Notes: generated from the letters alone by a model not told the origin. 64,000 nt of DNA from Streptomyces sp. H27-H5 (GCF_026627505.1 NZ_JAPNLK010000054.1:1-64000), one strand, 5' to 3'; positions 51,598 to 61,116 are shown, counted from the first letter of the stretch. Program-made: numbers and translations.

Positions 51598-52941
51598 GTG
51601 CACCGGCCCGAAGAGAAGCCCACCCCCTCGATCCGGCACCGCAGACACCTGCGCACCACCGCGATCACCATCGCCCTGGGCGTGGCCATGTTCACCGTCG
51701 GCGCCGTCGGTCTCCCTCCGTCGAGGACCGGCAGACCGGACGCCCCCGCATCCGCTTCGAGTTCCGCGGGTTCGGCGCGCGGCATCGAGGCGTTGCGCGA
51801 GCGCGTCAGGCGTCTGCCGAAGGATCCGGTCAGCTGGGCAGACCTCGGTATGTCCCTGGTGCAGCAGGCCCGTACCACGGCCGACGAAGCCTCCTACGCG
51901 CAGGCGGAGACGGCCCTGCGTCGCTCGCTCGCACTCCAGCCGGCGGACAACCTGCACGCCGAGATCGGCATGGGCGCCCTCGCCTCAGCCCGCCACCAGT
52001 TCCGCGACGCCCTCGCCTGGGCCCGCAAGGCGATCGTCACCAGCCCCGCCACCCCTGCCTCCTACGGGGTCCTGGCCGACGCCCACACCCAGCTCGGCCA
52101 GTACGGGGAAGCCGAGGAGGCCGTCCAGAAGATGGCCGACCTGCGCCCGGACAGCTCCTCGCTGGCCCGCGCCTCCTACACCTTCGAACTGCGCGGCGAC
52201 ATCGTCCGGGCCAAGGCCCTGATGGAACGGGCGCTACGCGCGGCAGGCACCCCGGGCGAGCGCGCCTTCGCCTACACGCACCTGTCCTCCCTCGCCCTGG
52301 ACAGCGGCGAACCGGCCACCGCTCTGCGTCAGGCGGAGGCCGGGCTGGCCATCGCGCCGCGCGACGCGGGCCTGCTGGAGGCCCGGGCCAGGGCACGCGT
52401 GGCCATGGACGATCGCGAGCAGGCGGTCGCCGACTACACCACGGCCGTCGCGGTGGCCCCGCTTCCGCAGTACCTGCTGGAACTCGGCGAACTCCAGCAG
52501 TCGCTCGGCCACTCCACCGAGGCCGAAGCGCAGTACGCGGTCCTGCGCGCCCAGGAGAGGATCCGCCGGGCCGGTGGCGCGCCCGCCGACGTCGACGCGA
52601 TCTACTTCGAGGCCGACCACGGCCACCCCCGGCAGGCCGTGACCATGGCCGAAGCCGCCGCGAGGGAGCGGCCGTTCCTCGCCGTCCACGACGCCTACGC
52701 CTGGGCCCTCCACCGTGCCGGACGCGATGACGAAGCCCTCGCACAAGCCGAGCAGGCACTCGCGCTCGGTACGCGCAGCGCTCTGTTCCTCTACCACCGC
52801 GGCGCCATCCACCAAGCCCTCGGCGACATCACGGCGGCCCGGAGCGACCTCGAACAGGCCCTGGCCATCGACCCCTCCTTCCACCCGCTCCACGCCCCCG
52901 CGGCGCGCGAAGCGATCCGGCGAATCGACGACACCCCATGA
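51598..52941 (+). CDS. Membrane-anchored tetratricopeptide protein
   Basis: 447 residues from GTG 51598 (GGGAGGA upstream). A membrane helix (TTAITIALGVAMFTVGAVGL) is followed by about eight TPR-like helix pairs (SWADLGMSLVQQARTTADEA, QAETALRRSLALQPADN, ASYGVLADAHTQLGQYGEAE, ALFLYHRGAIHQALGDITAA). It probably scaffolds protein contacts outside the membrane. Its stop overlaps the NicO gene (ATGA), so the two are coupled. Confidence 0.9.
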   Translation: MHRPEEKPTPSIRHRRHLRTTAITIALGVAMFTVGAVGLPPSRTGRPDAPASASSSAGSARGIEALRERVRRLPKDPVSWADLGMSLVQQARTTADEASYAQAETALRRSLALQPADNLHAEIGMGALASARHQFRDALAWARKAIVTSPATPASYGVLADAHTQLGQYGEAEEAVQKMADLRPDSSSLARASYTFELRGDIVRAKALMERALRAAGTPGERAFAYTHLSSLALDSGEPATALRQAEAGLAIAPRDAGLLEARARARVAMDDREQAVADYTTAVAVAPLPQYLLELGELQQSLGHSTEAEAQYAVLRAQERIRRAGGAPADVDAIYFEADHGHPRQAVTMAEAAARERPFLAVHDAYAWALHRAGRDDEALAQAEQALALGTRSALFLYHRGAIHQALGDITAARSDLEQALAIDPSFHPLHAPAAREAIRRIDDTP

Positions 52942-54596
52942 ACTTCCCCACCCGCCGGCGCCTGGCCGCCGCCCCGCTCGCGGCCGCCCTGCTCACCTCG
53001 TTCGCCCTCCTCGCCTCGGCCTCGCCCGCGGCCGCGCATCCGCTGGGCAACTTCACCGTCAACTACGCGACCAGTCTGACCCTGCGCCCACAGGCGGTGG
53101 AGGCGGAGATCGTGGTCGACCGTGCCGAGATCGCCGCGGCACAAGAGCGCCCGCTCATCGACCAGGACCACAACGGATCCATCACGGCGGGCGAGCAGAG
53201 CGTGTACGCGGACGAGGGATGCGCCACACTCGCCGGGCAACTGGCAGGCGACGTGAACGGCGTGAGCATTCGATGGGACGACCGGGGCGCCGGCAGGCTG
53301 ACTTTCCACACGGGTGAGGCCGGGCTCAAGACCAGTCGCCTCACCTGCCGACTCACCGCCGGCGCGCGACTCACCCCGCCTTCGCGGGTTCACGTGGTCA
53401 CGCACTACGACACCCGGCGCATCGGCTGGCACGAGATCACCGCCCGCGGCGAAGGTCTCACCCTCACCGACTCCACCGTCCCGGCGACCTCAACCACCAA
53501 CCAGCTGCGCCGATACCCGCAGGATCCCCTGGCCGCCCCGCTGGACCAGCACACCGCCGAACTGCGGACCGCCCCGGGGCAGGGCCCCGCGGCGCGGATC
53601 GTGCCGCCCGGCCTGCCCGGCGCGGGCCCCGTCACCGCCGCGTTGAACAAGGTCTCCGACCTCTTCGACACCCTCGTCGGCAGCCGCGAACTGACCGTCC
53701 CCGTCGGCCTCCTCGCCCTGCTCCTCGCCGTGGTCCTCGGCGCCTCCCACGCGGCGATGCCCGGCCACGGAAAGACGATCATGGCCGCCTACCTGGCCGG
53801 ACGTCGCGGCACCCGGCGCGACGCGTTCACCGTCGGCGCCACCGTGACCCTGACCCACACGGCGGGCGTCCTCGCCCTCGGCCTGGCCCTCCCGCTCGCC
53901 ACCCACCTCGCCGGGGAAACCGTCCTCACCTGGCTCGGCGTCGCCAGCGGCCTCCTCGTCACCGCCATCGGCGTCCAACTCCTGCACTCCGCCATCCGCG
54001 GCCGCCCCCTCCAGCACGGCCACAGCCACGGACATCACCACCACGGCGACCACGGGCACGGGCACGTGGGAGATCACGAGCACGGCCACGAGTCGCCGAC
54101 CAGCCTGCCGTCCTCACGCCGAGCACCCGACAGCGGTGCGGCCGATGGCACCACCGTCGTCCTGACCAAAGCCGCCACCGTGCTCCCGCACGGCCATCAT
54201 CACCACGGCGAAGCCAATGTCCATCACCCTCATGAAGCCGACCACCACCACACCCACGCTCCGGCAGGGCGAAAGCGCTGGAGCCTGATCGGAGTCGGCG
54301 TCGCGGGCGGTCTCGTCCCCAGCCCGTCGGCACTGGTCGTCCTCCTCGGCGCCGTCGCCCTCGGCCGCACGGCTTTCGGCGTCCTCCTCGTCATCGGCTA
54401 CGGCCTCGGCATGGCCGCCACGCTCACCCTCGCCGGCCTCCTCCTCGTTCGGCTGCGCGACCGCATCACCGCCCGCACCGCCGACAAGGCCTCCGCCCGG
54501 CTGAAGGCACTCGGGCGCATCGGACCAGCTGCGACCTCGGCTCTCGTCCTCATCGTCGGTGTCGGAATCACCGCCCGTTCCTTCGTCGGCATGTGA
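52938..54596 (+). CDS. NicO-family nickel/cobalt permease with His-rich loop
   Basis: 552 residues. A signal peptide (AAALLTSFALLASASPAAAH) precedes a ~200-residue extracytoplasmic domain, then the NicO/RcnA membrane part: GASHAAMPGHGKTIMAAYLA with the metal-binding His residues, TVTLTHTAGVLALG, and later LVPSPSALVVLLGAVALG. Two His-rich loops (HGHSHGHHHHGDHGHGH and PHGHHHHGEANVHHPH) bind Ni or Co. Members take up or expel these metals. It is coupled to the TPR protein by ATGA overlap. Confidence 0.92.
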   Translation: MNFPTRRRLAAAPLAAALLTSFALLASASPAAAHPLGNFTVNYATSLTLRPQAVEAEIVVDRAEIAAAQERPLIDQDHNGSITAGEQSVYADEGCATLAGQLAGDVNGVSIRWDDRGAGRLTFHTGEAGLKTSRLTCRLTAGARLTPPSRVHVVTHYDTRRIGWHEITARGEGLTLTDSTVPATSTTNQLRRYPQDPLAAPLDQHTAELRTAPGQGPAARIVPPGLPGAGPVTAALNKVSDLFDTLVGSRELTVPVGLLALLLAVVLGASHAAMPGHGKTIMAAYLAGRRGTRRDAFTVGATVTLTHTAGVLALGLALPLATHLAGETVLTWLGVASGLLVTAIGVQLLHSAIRGRPLQHGHSHGHHHHGDHGHGHVGDHEHGHESPTSLPSSRRAPDSGAADGTTVVLTKAATVLPHGHHHHGEANVHHPHEADHHHTHAPAGRKRWSLIGVGVAGGLVPSPSALVVLLGAVALGRTAFGVLLVIGYGLGMAATLTLAGLLLVRLRDRITARTADKASARLKALGRIGPAATSALVLIVGVGITARSFVGM

Positions 54597-54696
54597 GCCG
54601 GGCCGAGAACTTGGTGCGGGAAGTGAGGGCCGGCGGCCTGCTCTGGCCGCACCATTGCGGCAGTGGCATCGGCCTGGCTGTTGACAGGGAGCCCGT

Positions 54697-55152
54697 GTGA
54701 GTACCTCCGAACGGCAAGTGGACGGTTGTCCGGAGCCTTGGAACAGCGCCCCCTACGCGGGGGCGATCCACTCCCCTGTCGGGGACGTGACGCTGCGGGA
54801 CGCCGAGGGCTGGTCCTTCCCGTTGGACGTCGGCCGCTGGTCGGGCCGGGCGGACCCGGCGGACGAAGCCGTCCTGGAGCGGTGCACGGGGCCGATCCTG
54901 GACGTCGGCTGCGGGGCCGGGCGCCTCGTCGAGGCGCTCGCCCGGCGCGGCCACGCCGTTCTCGGCGTGGACGAACGACGCCGGGTGCGGATCCATGTCG
55001 GCCGGCAGGCGGTCAGCCCCGTCTTCTCCTGGGCCACCGTCGGCACGCGGGCTTTGGAACGGCACGGCCGGCTGTCGGGCTGGGCACCCATCGAGCGGTG
55101 GACCAGTCTCTCGGGCGAGCGTCACTTCGTGGCCTTGCGGGCCTGCGCCTGA
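54697..55152 (+). pseudogene. Class I SAM methyltransferase with in-frame internal deletion
   Basis: 151 residues from GTG 54697 (GGGAG upstream). Residues ~60-92 carry the SAM loop ILDVGCGAGRLVEALARRGH and VLGVD. In intact relatives about 100 residues follow before a segment like DERRRVRIHVGR; here VLGVD joins straight to ERRRVRIHVGR, then SWATVGTRALERHG and the terminal strand ERHFVALR. The frame stays open across the join, but the catalytic core is missing. A deletion between short repeats is the likely cause. Confidence 0.7.
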
Positions 55153-55225
55153 GCCCGACCCCTCTTGCGTTCAGGCCGCGCCGTCCGGTGCGTGGGCATT
55201 CCTGAGGAGCGGGCCGGGGGCGTTT

Positions 55226-55756
55226 CTACGGGGCGGGAGTCGCGGGTGCCTGCGGGGCAGGGGTCAGGGATTCGTGCGGGAGCGGCGGGCGGCACGCTGC
55301 GCGGGGGGCGTCTTCCTCCGTGCGCGGCCAGAACCGTCCTTCGAGGGCCTCGGCGCTGCGGTTGAGCCGGACCAGGACGTTCTCCAGCTCCCGTACTTCC
55401 TCAGGGGACCAGTCGCCGACCACTCGGGCCAGGCAGGACTGGTTGACCTCACGGTCCTCGGCGAGCCGGCGCGCGCCTTCAACGGTGATGCACAGCTTGC
55501 GGGCCATGCCGCCGTCGGGGTCCGCGACGCGCTCGGCCAGTCCGCAGCGCAGCAGCGCGGCCGTCTGGCGGTTCACGGTCGAGGTGTCGAGTCCGAAGGC
55601 CTCCGCCAACTGCCCGATGGACATGGGGCCTTCCGTGTCGATCCGGCACAGCAGGAGGTACGCCGATCGCTCCAGGCGATCGGGGTCGCGCTCGCGCCGG
55701 GCAAGCACCTGGTGTCGCGAGAGCAGCATCAGCTCCCGTTCCAGTTTCTCCAGCAC
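55226..55756 (-). CDS. MarR-family transcriptional repressor
   Basis: 176 residues from GTG 55756 with GGGAGG upstream; a longer frame to 55870 lacks a site and would overlap the operator. MarR winged helix: LERSAYLLLCRIDTEGPMSI, LAEAFGLDTSTVNRQTAALL, then the wing VADPDGGMARKLCITVEG. Divergent from the Old Yellow Enzyme gene with a palindrome between them, so it probably represses that gene until a reactive electrophile or quinone-like ligand is bound. Confidence 0.92.
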   Translation of the reverse strand: MLEKLERELMLLSRHQVLARRERDPDRLERSAYLLLCRIDTEGPMSIGQLAEAFGLDTSTVNRQTAALLRCGLAERVADPDGGMARKLCITVEGARRLAEDREVNQSCLARVVGDWSPEEVRELENVLVRLNRSAEALEGRFWPRTEEDAPRAACRPPLPHESLTPAPQAPATPAP

Positions 55757-55872
55757 TGCGCCTCCCGTTCCTTCCGGCGCTCCATTATCGCGGACCTGTC
55801 GGCCCGGTGGTCGGCGGACCCCCGCATGGTCCGACCTGTGGGCGGGGCCGCATGACGGCCGGACCTGCAATA

Positions 55873-55901
55873 TGCATGATACACATCGTGTGTACTATGC
55901 A
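55873..55901. promoter_or_regulatory. 29-bp palindromic operator between marR-type and OYE genes
   Basis: Outer arms TGCAT (55873-55877) and ATGCA (55897-55901); inner arms TACACA and TGTGTA around TCG (55880-55894) are exact inverted repeats. Strong symmetry and placement fit a MarR dimer site controlling both directions. Confidence 0.8.
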
Positions 55902-55949
55902 CTTCTCGTTGTCATCCGACGAGCCACAGCCTCAACCCGGAGGACCCTC

Positions 55950-57080
55950 ATGACCGTCACCACGTCCACCGCCTCCCGCGCGGCCGAGATCCTGTCCCGG
56001 CCCCTCAAGCTGAACGGCCTGACCGTCCCCAACCGCATCGCGATGGCTCCGATGACGCGGATGTTCTCCCCCGGCGGCGTGCCCGGCGAGGACGTACAGG
56101 CCTACTACGCCGGCCGGGCAGCCGCAGGTGTGGGTCTGATCGTCACCGAGGGCACCTACGTCGGTCACGACTCCGCCGGGCAGAGCGACCGGGTGCCGCG
56201 CTTCCACGGCGAGGACCAGCTGGCGGGGTGGGCGAAGATCGCCGCGGCCGCGCACGAGGCGGGCGGCACGATCGTGCCCCAGCTGTGGCACATAGGCATG
56301 GTGCGCAAGCAGGGCGAGGCACCGTACGCCGACGCCCCCGCCGTCGGCCCCTCCGGCATCCGCGTCGACGGCACCGAGGGGACCGGCAAGGCGATGACCC
56401 GCACCGACCTCGACGACGTCATCGGCGCGTTCGCCGACGCCGCCGCGGAGGCCGAGCGGATCGGCTTCGACGGCGTCGAACTGCACGGCGCTCACGGCTA
56501 CCTGCTCGACCAGTTCCTGTGGGAGCGGACCAACCGCCGCACCGACGCCTACGGCGGCGACGCGGCGGCCCGTACGAAGTTCGCCGCGGAGATCGTCGCC
56601 GCGGTCCGCGAGCGCGTCTCGACCGACTTCCCGGTGATCTTCCGCTACTCCCAGTGGAAGCAGGAGGCCTACGACGCCCGGCTCGCGCAGACCCCGGAGG
56701 AGCTGGAGGCAATCCTGGCCCCGCTGGCGGCGGCGGGCGTCGACGTGTTCCACGCCTCCACCCGGCGCTACTGGCTCCCGGAGTTCGAGGGCTCTGACCT
56801 GAACCTGGCGGGGTGGACCAAGAAGCTCACCGGTCGCCCGACCATCACCGTCGGCTCGGTCGGCCTCGACGGCGACTTCATCCGCTCCTTCGCGGGCGAG
56901 GGTGCGGCGCTCGGCGACATCGACAACCTCCTGGACCGCATGGAACGCGACGAGTTCGACATGGTCGCCGTCGGCCGGGCACTGCTCCAGGACCCGCAGT
57001 GGGCGGCGAAGGTCCTCGGCAACCGCTTCGACGAGCTGAAGCCCTACGACCCGGCGGCACTCACGTCGCTCAGCCGGTAG
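55950..57080 (+). CDS. NADH:flavin oxidoreductase (Old Yellow Enzyme family)
   Basis: 376 residues from ATG 55950. FMN-binding barrel with the OYE features: NRIAMAPMTRMFSPGG, GLIVTEGTYV, QLWHIGMV, the catalytic/substrate HGAHGYLLDQF motif (two His), RTDAYGGD, and VGSVGLDGDF plus VAVGRALLQDP for the phosphate. It reduces activated alkenes with NAD(P)H. Controlled by the divergent MarR protein; ends at a hairpin terminator. Confidence 0.95.
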   Translation: MTVTTSTASRAAEILSRPLKLNGLTVPNRIAMAPMTRMFSPGGVPGEDVQAYYAGRAAAGVGLIVTEGTYVGHDSAGQSDRVPRFHGEDQLAGWAKIAAAAHEAGGTIVPQLWHIGMVRKQGEAPYADAPAVGPSGIRVDGTEGTGKAMTRTDLDDVIGAFADAAAEAERIGFDGVELHGAHGYLLDQFLWERTNRRTDAYGGDAAARTKFAAEIVAAVRERVSTDFPVIFRYSQWKQEAYDARLAQTPEELEAILAPLAAAGVDVFHASTRRYWLPEFEGSDLNLAGWTKKLTGRPTITVGSVGLDGDFIRSFAGEGAALGDIDNLLDRMERDEFDMVAVGRALLQDPQWAAKVLGNRFDELKPYDPAALTSLSR

Positions 57081-57101
57081 CCGACAGAGACGGCGGGCCC
57101 A

Positions 57102-57140
57102 GCGCCCCGTGACGTCGGTCCTCCGAGGTCACGGGGGCGC
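57102..57140 (+). terminator. Terminator hairpin after the Old Yellow Enzyme gene
   Basis: GCGCCCCGTGAC (57102-57113) pairs with GTCACGGGGGCGC (57128-57140) with one bulged G. Confidence 0.7.
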
Positions 57141-57336
57141 CGCGCTCGTGCGGTCCCTGAGCCGGCGCCCACCTTCGTCGCCGCTGACGGCGACCACCTC
57201 GACGAGGCCGGGCCGTACCGGTGCCCGCGCCTTCGTCGTCCGGGACGGTCCAGGTCCGTGCTCGATCACAGCCGGGTGGCAGACCAGAGGGTTACGGCCG
57301 CCGGCTCACCACGGCGAACCACGAGCCGCCGGCGCG

Positions 57337-57855
57337 TTACTGGGAGGGCAGCCGGCGGGCCGCGGCGAAGGCGCCGTCGTGGTGGACCAGCGCGGGGGCG
57401 TCCTCGGCGACCGCGCCGGACTCCACCTCGCCGACGACCAGGAGGTGGTCACCGATGCGCTGGCGCAGGGTGATGCGGGCCGTCAGCCAGGCGGGAACGT
57501 CCTCCAGCAGCGGGAGCCCATCGGTGTTCCGCGTCCAGCGGACCCCCTCGAAGCGGTCGACGCCGCTGCGTGCGAACTGCCGTGCCAGGGCGGTGTCCCC
57601 GGTGCCGAGCAGGTGGACGGCGAACCGGTCCGCACGGTGTACGGAGCCTGCGGTCGAGGCGCCGAGGTGCAGGTAGAAGGCCACCAGGGGCGGCCGCAGC
57701 GACACGGACGTGAACGAGGTGGCGGTGAACCCCGCGGGTCCGGGGACGGTGATCACCGTGACACCGGCCGCGTGCCGCCGCAGGGTGCTGCGGAGTATGT
57801 CGGCGGCGGTGGAAGCCGCTGCGGGCTGGGTGACGGGGTCGGTGGAGATGGTCAT
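57337..57855 (-). CDS. Flavin reductase-like FMN-binding protein
   Basis: 172 residues from ATG 57855 with AAGGGAA upstream. Flavin reductase fold: LRRHAAGVTVITVPGPAGFT, SFTSVSLRPPLVAFYLHLGA, FAVHLLGTGDTALARQFA, ending HLLVVGEVESG and LVHHDGAFAA. Such proteins hand reduced FMN to a partner monooxygenase, here most likely the LLM enzyme at the head of the same operon. The upstream hydrolase frame runs into it without a stop. Confidence 0.92.
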   Translation of the reverse strand: MTISTDPVTQPAAASTAADILRSTLRRHAAGVTVITVPGPAGFTATSFTSVSLRPPLVAFYLHLGASTAGSVHRADRFAVHLLGTGDTALARQFARSGVDRFEGVRWTRNTDGLPLLEDVPAWLTARITLRQRIGDHLLVVGEVESGAVAEDAPALVHHDGAFAAARRLPSQ

Positions 57856-58747
57856 GCCGGTTCCCTTCGGCTGGTGGGGTGCGATGTGGTGTGGAGCCGG
57901 GGGTCGTGGAGCGGAGCCGGTACGAGACGCGGCCCGGCGACGGTCACCACGCGCTCGACTCGACCAGACCAGCGGGATCAGTCCGTCCCGCACGGTCTCC
58001 AGAAACGTGACGACCTCCGCCGCCACGGAACGGTGCTGCACGTCGTTGAGGACGTCGTGGTGGGCGCCGCGGACCCGCGAAAGCCGGGCGCGGGGCAACG
58101 ACTTGGCGACCCGGGCGAGACCCTCGTGGTCCGCCGGCGGGTCGGCGTCCCCGACGAGCAACAGCGTCGGGGCGGCGACGGCGCCCTCGTACGCGGCGTC
58201 GGCAGGGAGTCCGGGACCGGTTCGGCCAGCGACCCCCGCCGTACCTCGGCGTCGTCGCTCAGCACGCCCCGGTGCGTGGGGCAGGCGGTGCGTACGCCGA
58301 GTTCGGCGTCCCAGGTGTCCGCGGAGCTGGTGGCACGCCCCGGCAGCCCCGCGAGGACGACACCGTCCGGTTCCAGGGCCTGCACCTCCCGGGCCAGGAG
58401 CGCCGCCACGGCGGCGGCTCCGGCGTCGGCTCCGAGCAGTATCAGCGGACGCGCCACGACGTCGCCGGCGGCGGTTCCCTCCACGGCTTGCGCGAGCCGG
58501 TCGCCGAACGCGTCCGGCGACCCCGTCGGGAGCTCGGCATCGACCTGCGGGGGATCGATGACCCGCACCCGGTAGGCGTCGGCGGCGAGCCGCTTGCCGA
58601 ACCGCGCGTATGTGGCCCGGGTCTCTCCCCGGCCGGCACCACGATGACGGTGCCGCGTGTGAGGAGGCCCTCGGGGGCGTAGTGGTCGGTGTGGCCGGCG
58701 ATCTCGGCGTTGCCGGCGCTGTCAGTGAGAACGGTGTGCTGGGTCAA
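57856..58747 (-). pseudogene. Alpha/beta hydrolase with two one-base deletions
   Basis: TTG start at 58747 overlaps the LLM gene stop, with AGGAG upstream. Three frames together give a hydrolase: first APEGLLTRGTVIVVP, second ARPLILLGADAGAAAVAALL (nucleophile region) to ADTWDAELG, third LLLVGDADPPADHEGLARVA with the acid Asp and VRGAHHDVLNDVQHRSV with the base His. One G is missing at ~58640 (CCGGCCGGGG for CCGGGCCGGGG) and one C/G at ~58213. The nucleophile elbow reads GADAG, so Asp replaces Ser there, as in some dehalogenase-like members. The third frame continues into the flavin reductase without a stop. Confidence 0.75.
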
Positions 58748-59778
58748 CTCATGCTCCTACGGGCGTGATAGGGGACGGGATGTCGCCAGCCCAGGGCCGG
58801 CGCCACCTGCGTCGCGATGAGTTCGAGGGCACGCAACGCCGCGTCGTGGTCCGGAACGGCCGGGTTGAACTGGGCGATCAGGTCGGTCGCGACCGGCAGT
58901 ACCTTCTCCTGCCGCAGGGCCGCGACGATCTCGTCGGGGTGGCCGTGGAACGAGTGGAAGCGCCGCAGTGCCTCCTCGACGTCCAGGCCCTTCGGGAACG
59001 CGCCGCGTTGGGCCATGCGCAGCGCCGCCCGGTGGACGTCGTCGCCGATCTGCGCCAGCGCGGTCCGCTTGTCCTTGGCCGGGAACACGAACCGGGACAG
59101 GCCGATCCGGGGGCGGTGCGGCCGGTCCCAGGCATCGAGGTAGGCGTCCACCCAGGGGCGTTGCACCTCGTCCGTGGGCGCGTCGTACCCGTACGCCGCC
59201 CGGTTGATCAGCAGGTTGGAGCCGGCGGCCGCGGCGTGCCGGGCGCCCGCTTCGCTGAAGACTCCCTGCCAGATCCGGTCGCCGTAGTCACCGGCGGTCG
59301 GCTGGATCCGGAATCCGGGTGTACGCACCTCCTCGTTCGCCGGCGCGCCGCGCAGTACTCGGAGGTTCTCGCTGGTCAGCTCGTGCTTGCGGGCGGCGTC
59401 CTTGCCGAAGGCGGCGTACTCCACCTCGTCGGAGCCGCTGCCGACGCCGATCTCGACGCGGCCGCCGCTGAGGGCGTCGACGGTGGCGATGTCCTCGGCG
59501 AGGCGGACCGGATCCTCCAGTGGGAGGACCGTGACGGCGGTGCCGAGACGGATCCGGCGGGTCCTCGCCGCGGCGTGGGCGAGGCAGGTCCACGGTGAGG
59601 ACAGGCCGCCCCGGCCCTGGGGGACGTGGTGCTGGGCGACCCAGCCCACGTCGAAGCCGAGTTCGTCCGCGGCGACGAAGAGCTCCTGGGCGTTGCGGTA
59701 CGTCCGGCGGGGGTCGTTGCCCCGGCCTTGGACGTGGCTGAGGAAGCCGAGTCTGAAACGCGGCGTCTCGGTGGTCAC
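58744..59778 (-). CDS. LLM-class flavin-dependent monooxygenase
   Basis: 344 residues from GTG 59778 (AAGG ~10 bases upstream). Luciferase-like barrel: RLGFLSHVQGRGNDPRRTYR, GWVAQHHVPQ, IRLGTAVTVLPLEDPVRLAE, LSGGRVEIGVGSGSDEVEY and a C-terminal helix pair. These enzymes use reduced FMN and oxygen to oxidise small carbon or sulfur compounds. First gene of an operon with the hydrolase and flavin reductase, a standard two-component oxygenase set. The GRGNDP N-terminal motif is typical of the alkanesulfonate/nitrilotriacetate-like subgroup. Confidence 0.92.
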   Translation of the reverse strand: MTTETPRFRLGFLSHVQGRGNDPRRTYRNAQELFVAADELGFDVGWVAQHHVPQGRGGLSSPWTCLAHAAARTRRIRLGTAVTVLPLEDPVRLAEDIATVDALSGGRVEIGVGSGSDEVEYAAFGKDAARKHELTSENLRVLRGAPANEEVRTPGFRIQPTAGDYGDRIWQGVFSEAGARHAAAAGSNLLINRAAYGYDAPTDEVQRPWVDAYLDAWDRPHRPRIGLSRFVFPAKDKRTALAQIGDDVHRAALRMAQRGAFPKGLDVEEALRRFHSFHGHPDEIVAALRQEKVLPVATDLIAQFNPAVPDHDAALRALELIATQVAPALGWRHPVPYHARRSMS

Positions 59779-60063
59779 GGGTGGCTGCCTTTCGCAGTGC
59801 GGGTCCCCCCGCGGTGACGTGGCCGGAGGCGGCGGCCGGCGGGGTCTCGGTCGGGAACCGGGCGGTGTGGGCGTCGGTCCCACCGGTCACCGGAGGTTCG
59901 GTCATGGCCCGGTCCTCAGCCGTTCACGAGCTGGGGTACGCGGCTGTGGCGGTTGGTCGGGACCGGCAGGCCGAGGTTGCCGCGCAGGGTGTCGGCCGAC
60001 GCTGAATGGCGTCGGGTGGTTCGACTGGACGCGGTGATGGGCTGTGCGCGCGAGCTGCCCCGG

Positions 60064-61116
60064 TCAGCGCGGCGCGGACGCGTGCTGCGTTTGAAGGGTG
60101 CGCAGGAGGTCGAAGGCGGGTCTGTCGACCGGGCGGGCGGTGTTGCCGAGGGCGATGACCCCCAGTCGCTTCTCCGGGTCGAAGCTCACGAAGGAGGAGA
60201 AGCCGCCGGTGCCGCCGTTGTGCCAGATCTGGAGGTGGGCACCCTGCCGGGGATGGAGGCGGTGAGCCATCCAGCCGAGGTGCACCCAGGCGAAGGGGCT
60301 CTTGCGGTACTCGACCTCCCGGCTCAGGCGGATCGCGGCCGCGAGGGGATCGGGCCCACCGTCCAGTTGCGCCCGAACGAAGGCCAGCAGGTCGGTCGCG
60401 GTCGACCTCAGGCCGCCGGCTCCGGCGAGGTCGGCCAGGTTCCAGGGAGGGGTGGGCCGTCCGCGGCGGTCGTGGCCCCGGGCGGAGCGTGGCGCACGTG
60501 CGGCGTCCACGCTCACCGCGGTGTCCGCCATGCCCAGGGGGATACAGATCGCGCGGGTGACGAGGGTTTCGTAGTCGGTGCCGGCGCGGCGGGCCAGGGC
60601 CAGTCCCAGCAGGCCGCTTCCGAGGTTGGAGTAACGGAACCGCGCGCCCGGTGCCGCACCCAGCCGGGTCCGAGCCAGCCCTGACAGGAGCCACTCGGCG
60701 CCGCAGTGGGCGTACGGGTCCGGCTTGTTGGGCCGCAGCAGGGCCGGGAGCAGCATGCCTTTGGGGAGCCGGGGCAGGCCGGAGGTGTGGGTTGCGAGGT
60801 GCCGCAGGGTGATCCGCTCGCCGCCCCGTGAGGGTACGGTCGCTCCCTCGGGCAGCAGGTCGCTCAGCGGTGCGTCCAGGTCTGCTTCACCGGTCACGGT
60901 CAGCCGTGCCAGCGCCAGGGCGGTGAACGCCTTGGTCACCGACCCGATCTCGAACAGCGTGTCAGGCCCGGGTACATGAGCATGCTCTCCGCCCGTGCTG
61001 CCCGCACCTCTGATCTCCACCTGGTCACCCGCGAGGGCGGCCACCACGACGCCGACCCGGCGGTCGGCCAGTTGGTCGGCGGTCTGCTGGACGAGGGTGC
61101 CGAGTTCTTGATCCAT
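60064..61116 (-). CDS. Class C beta-lactamase-fold serine hydrolase
   Basis: 350 residues from ATG 61116 (ATG 61128 also possible; neither has a clear ribosome site). Motifs: SxxK in FEIGSVTKAFTALAL, YSN in ARFRYSNLGSGLLG and the third box as HNGGTGG. No signal peptide, so it is probably a cytoplasmic esterase or peptidase rather than a drug-resistance enzyme. Middle part GGERITLRHLATHTSGLPRL is the family hallmark. Confidence 0.92.
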   Translation of the reverse strand: MDQELGTLVQQTADQLADRRVGVVVAALAGDQVEIRGAGSTGGEHAHVPGPDTLFEIGSVTKAFTALALARLTVTGEADLDAPLSDLLPEGATVPSRGGERITLRHLATHTSGLPRLPKGMLLPALLRPNKPDPYAHCGAEWLLSGLARTRLGAAPGARFRYSNLGSGLLGLALARRAGTDYETLVTRAICIPLGMADTAVSVDAARAPRSARGHDRRGRPTPPWNLADLAGAGGLRSTATDLLAFVRAQLDGGPDPLAAAIRLSREVEYRKSPFAWVHLGWMAHRLHPRQGAHLQIWHNGGTGGFSSFVSFDPEKRLGVIALGNTARPVDRPAFDLLRTLQTQHASAPR

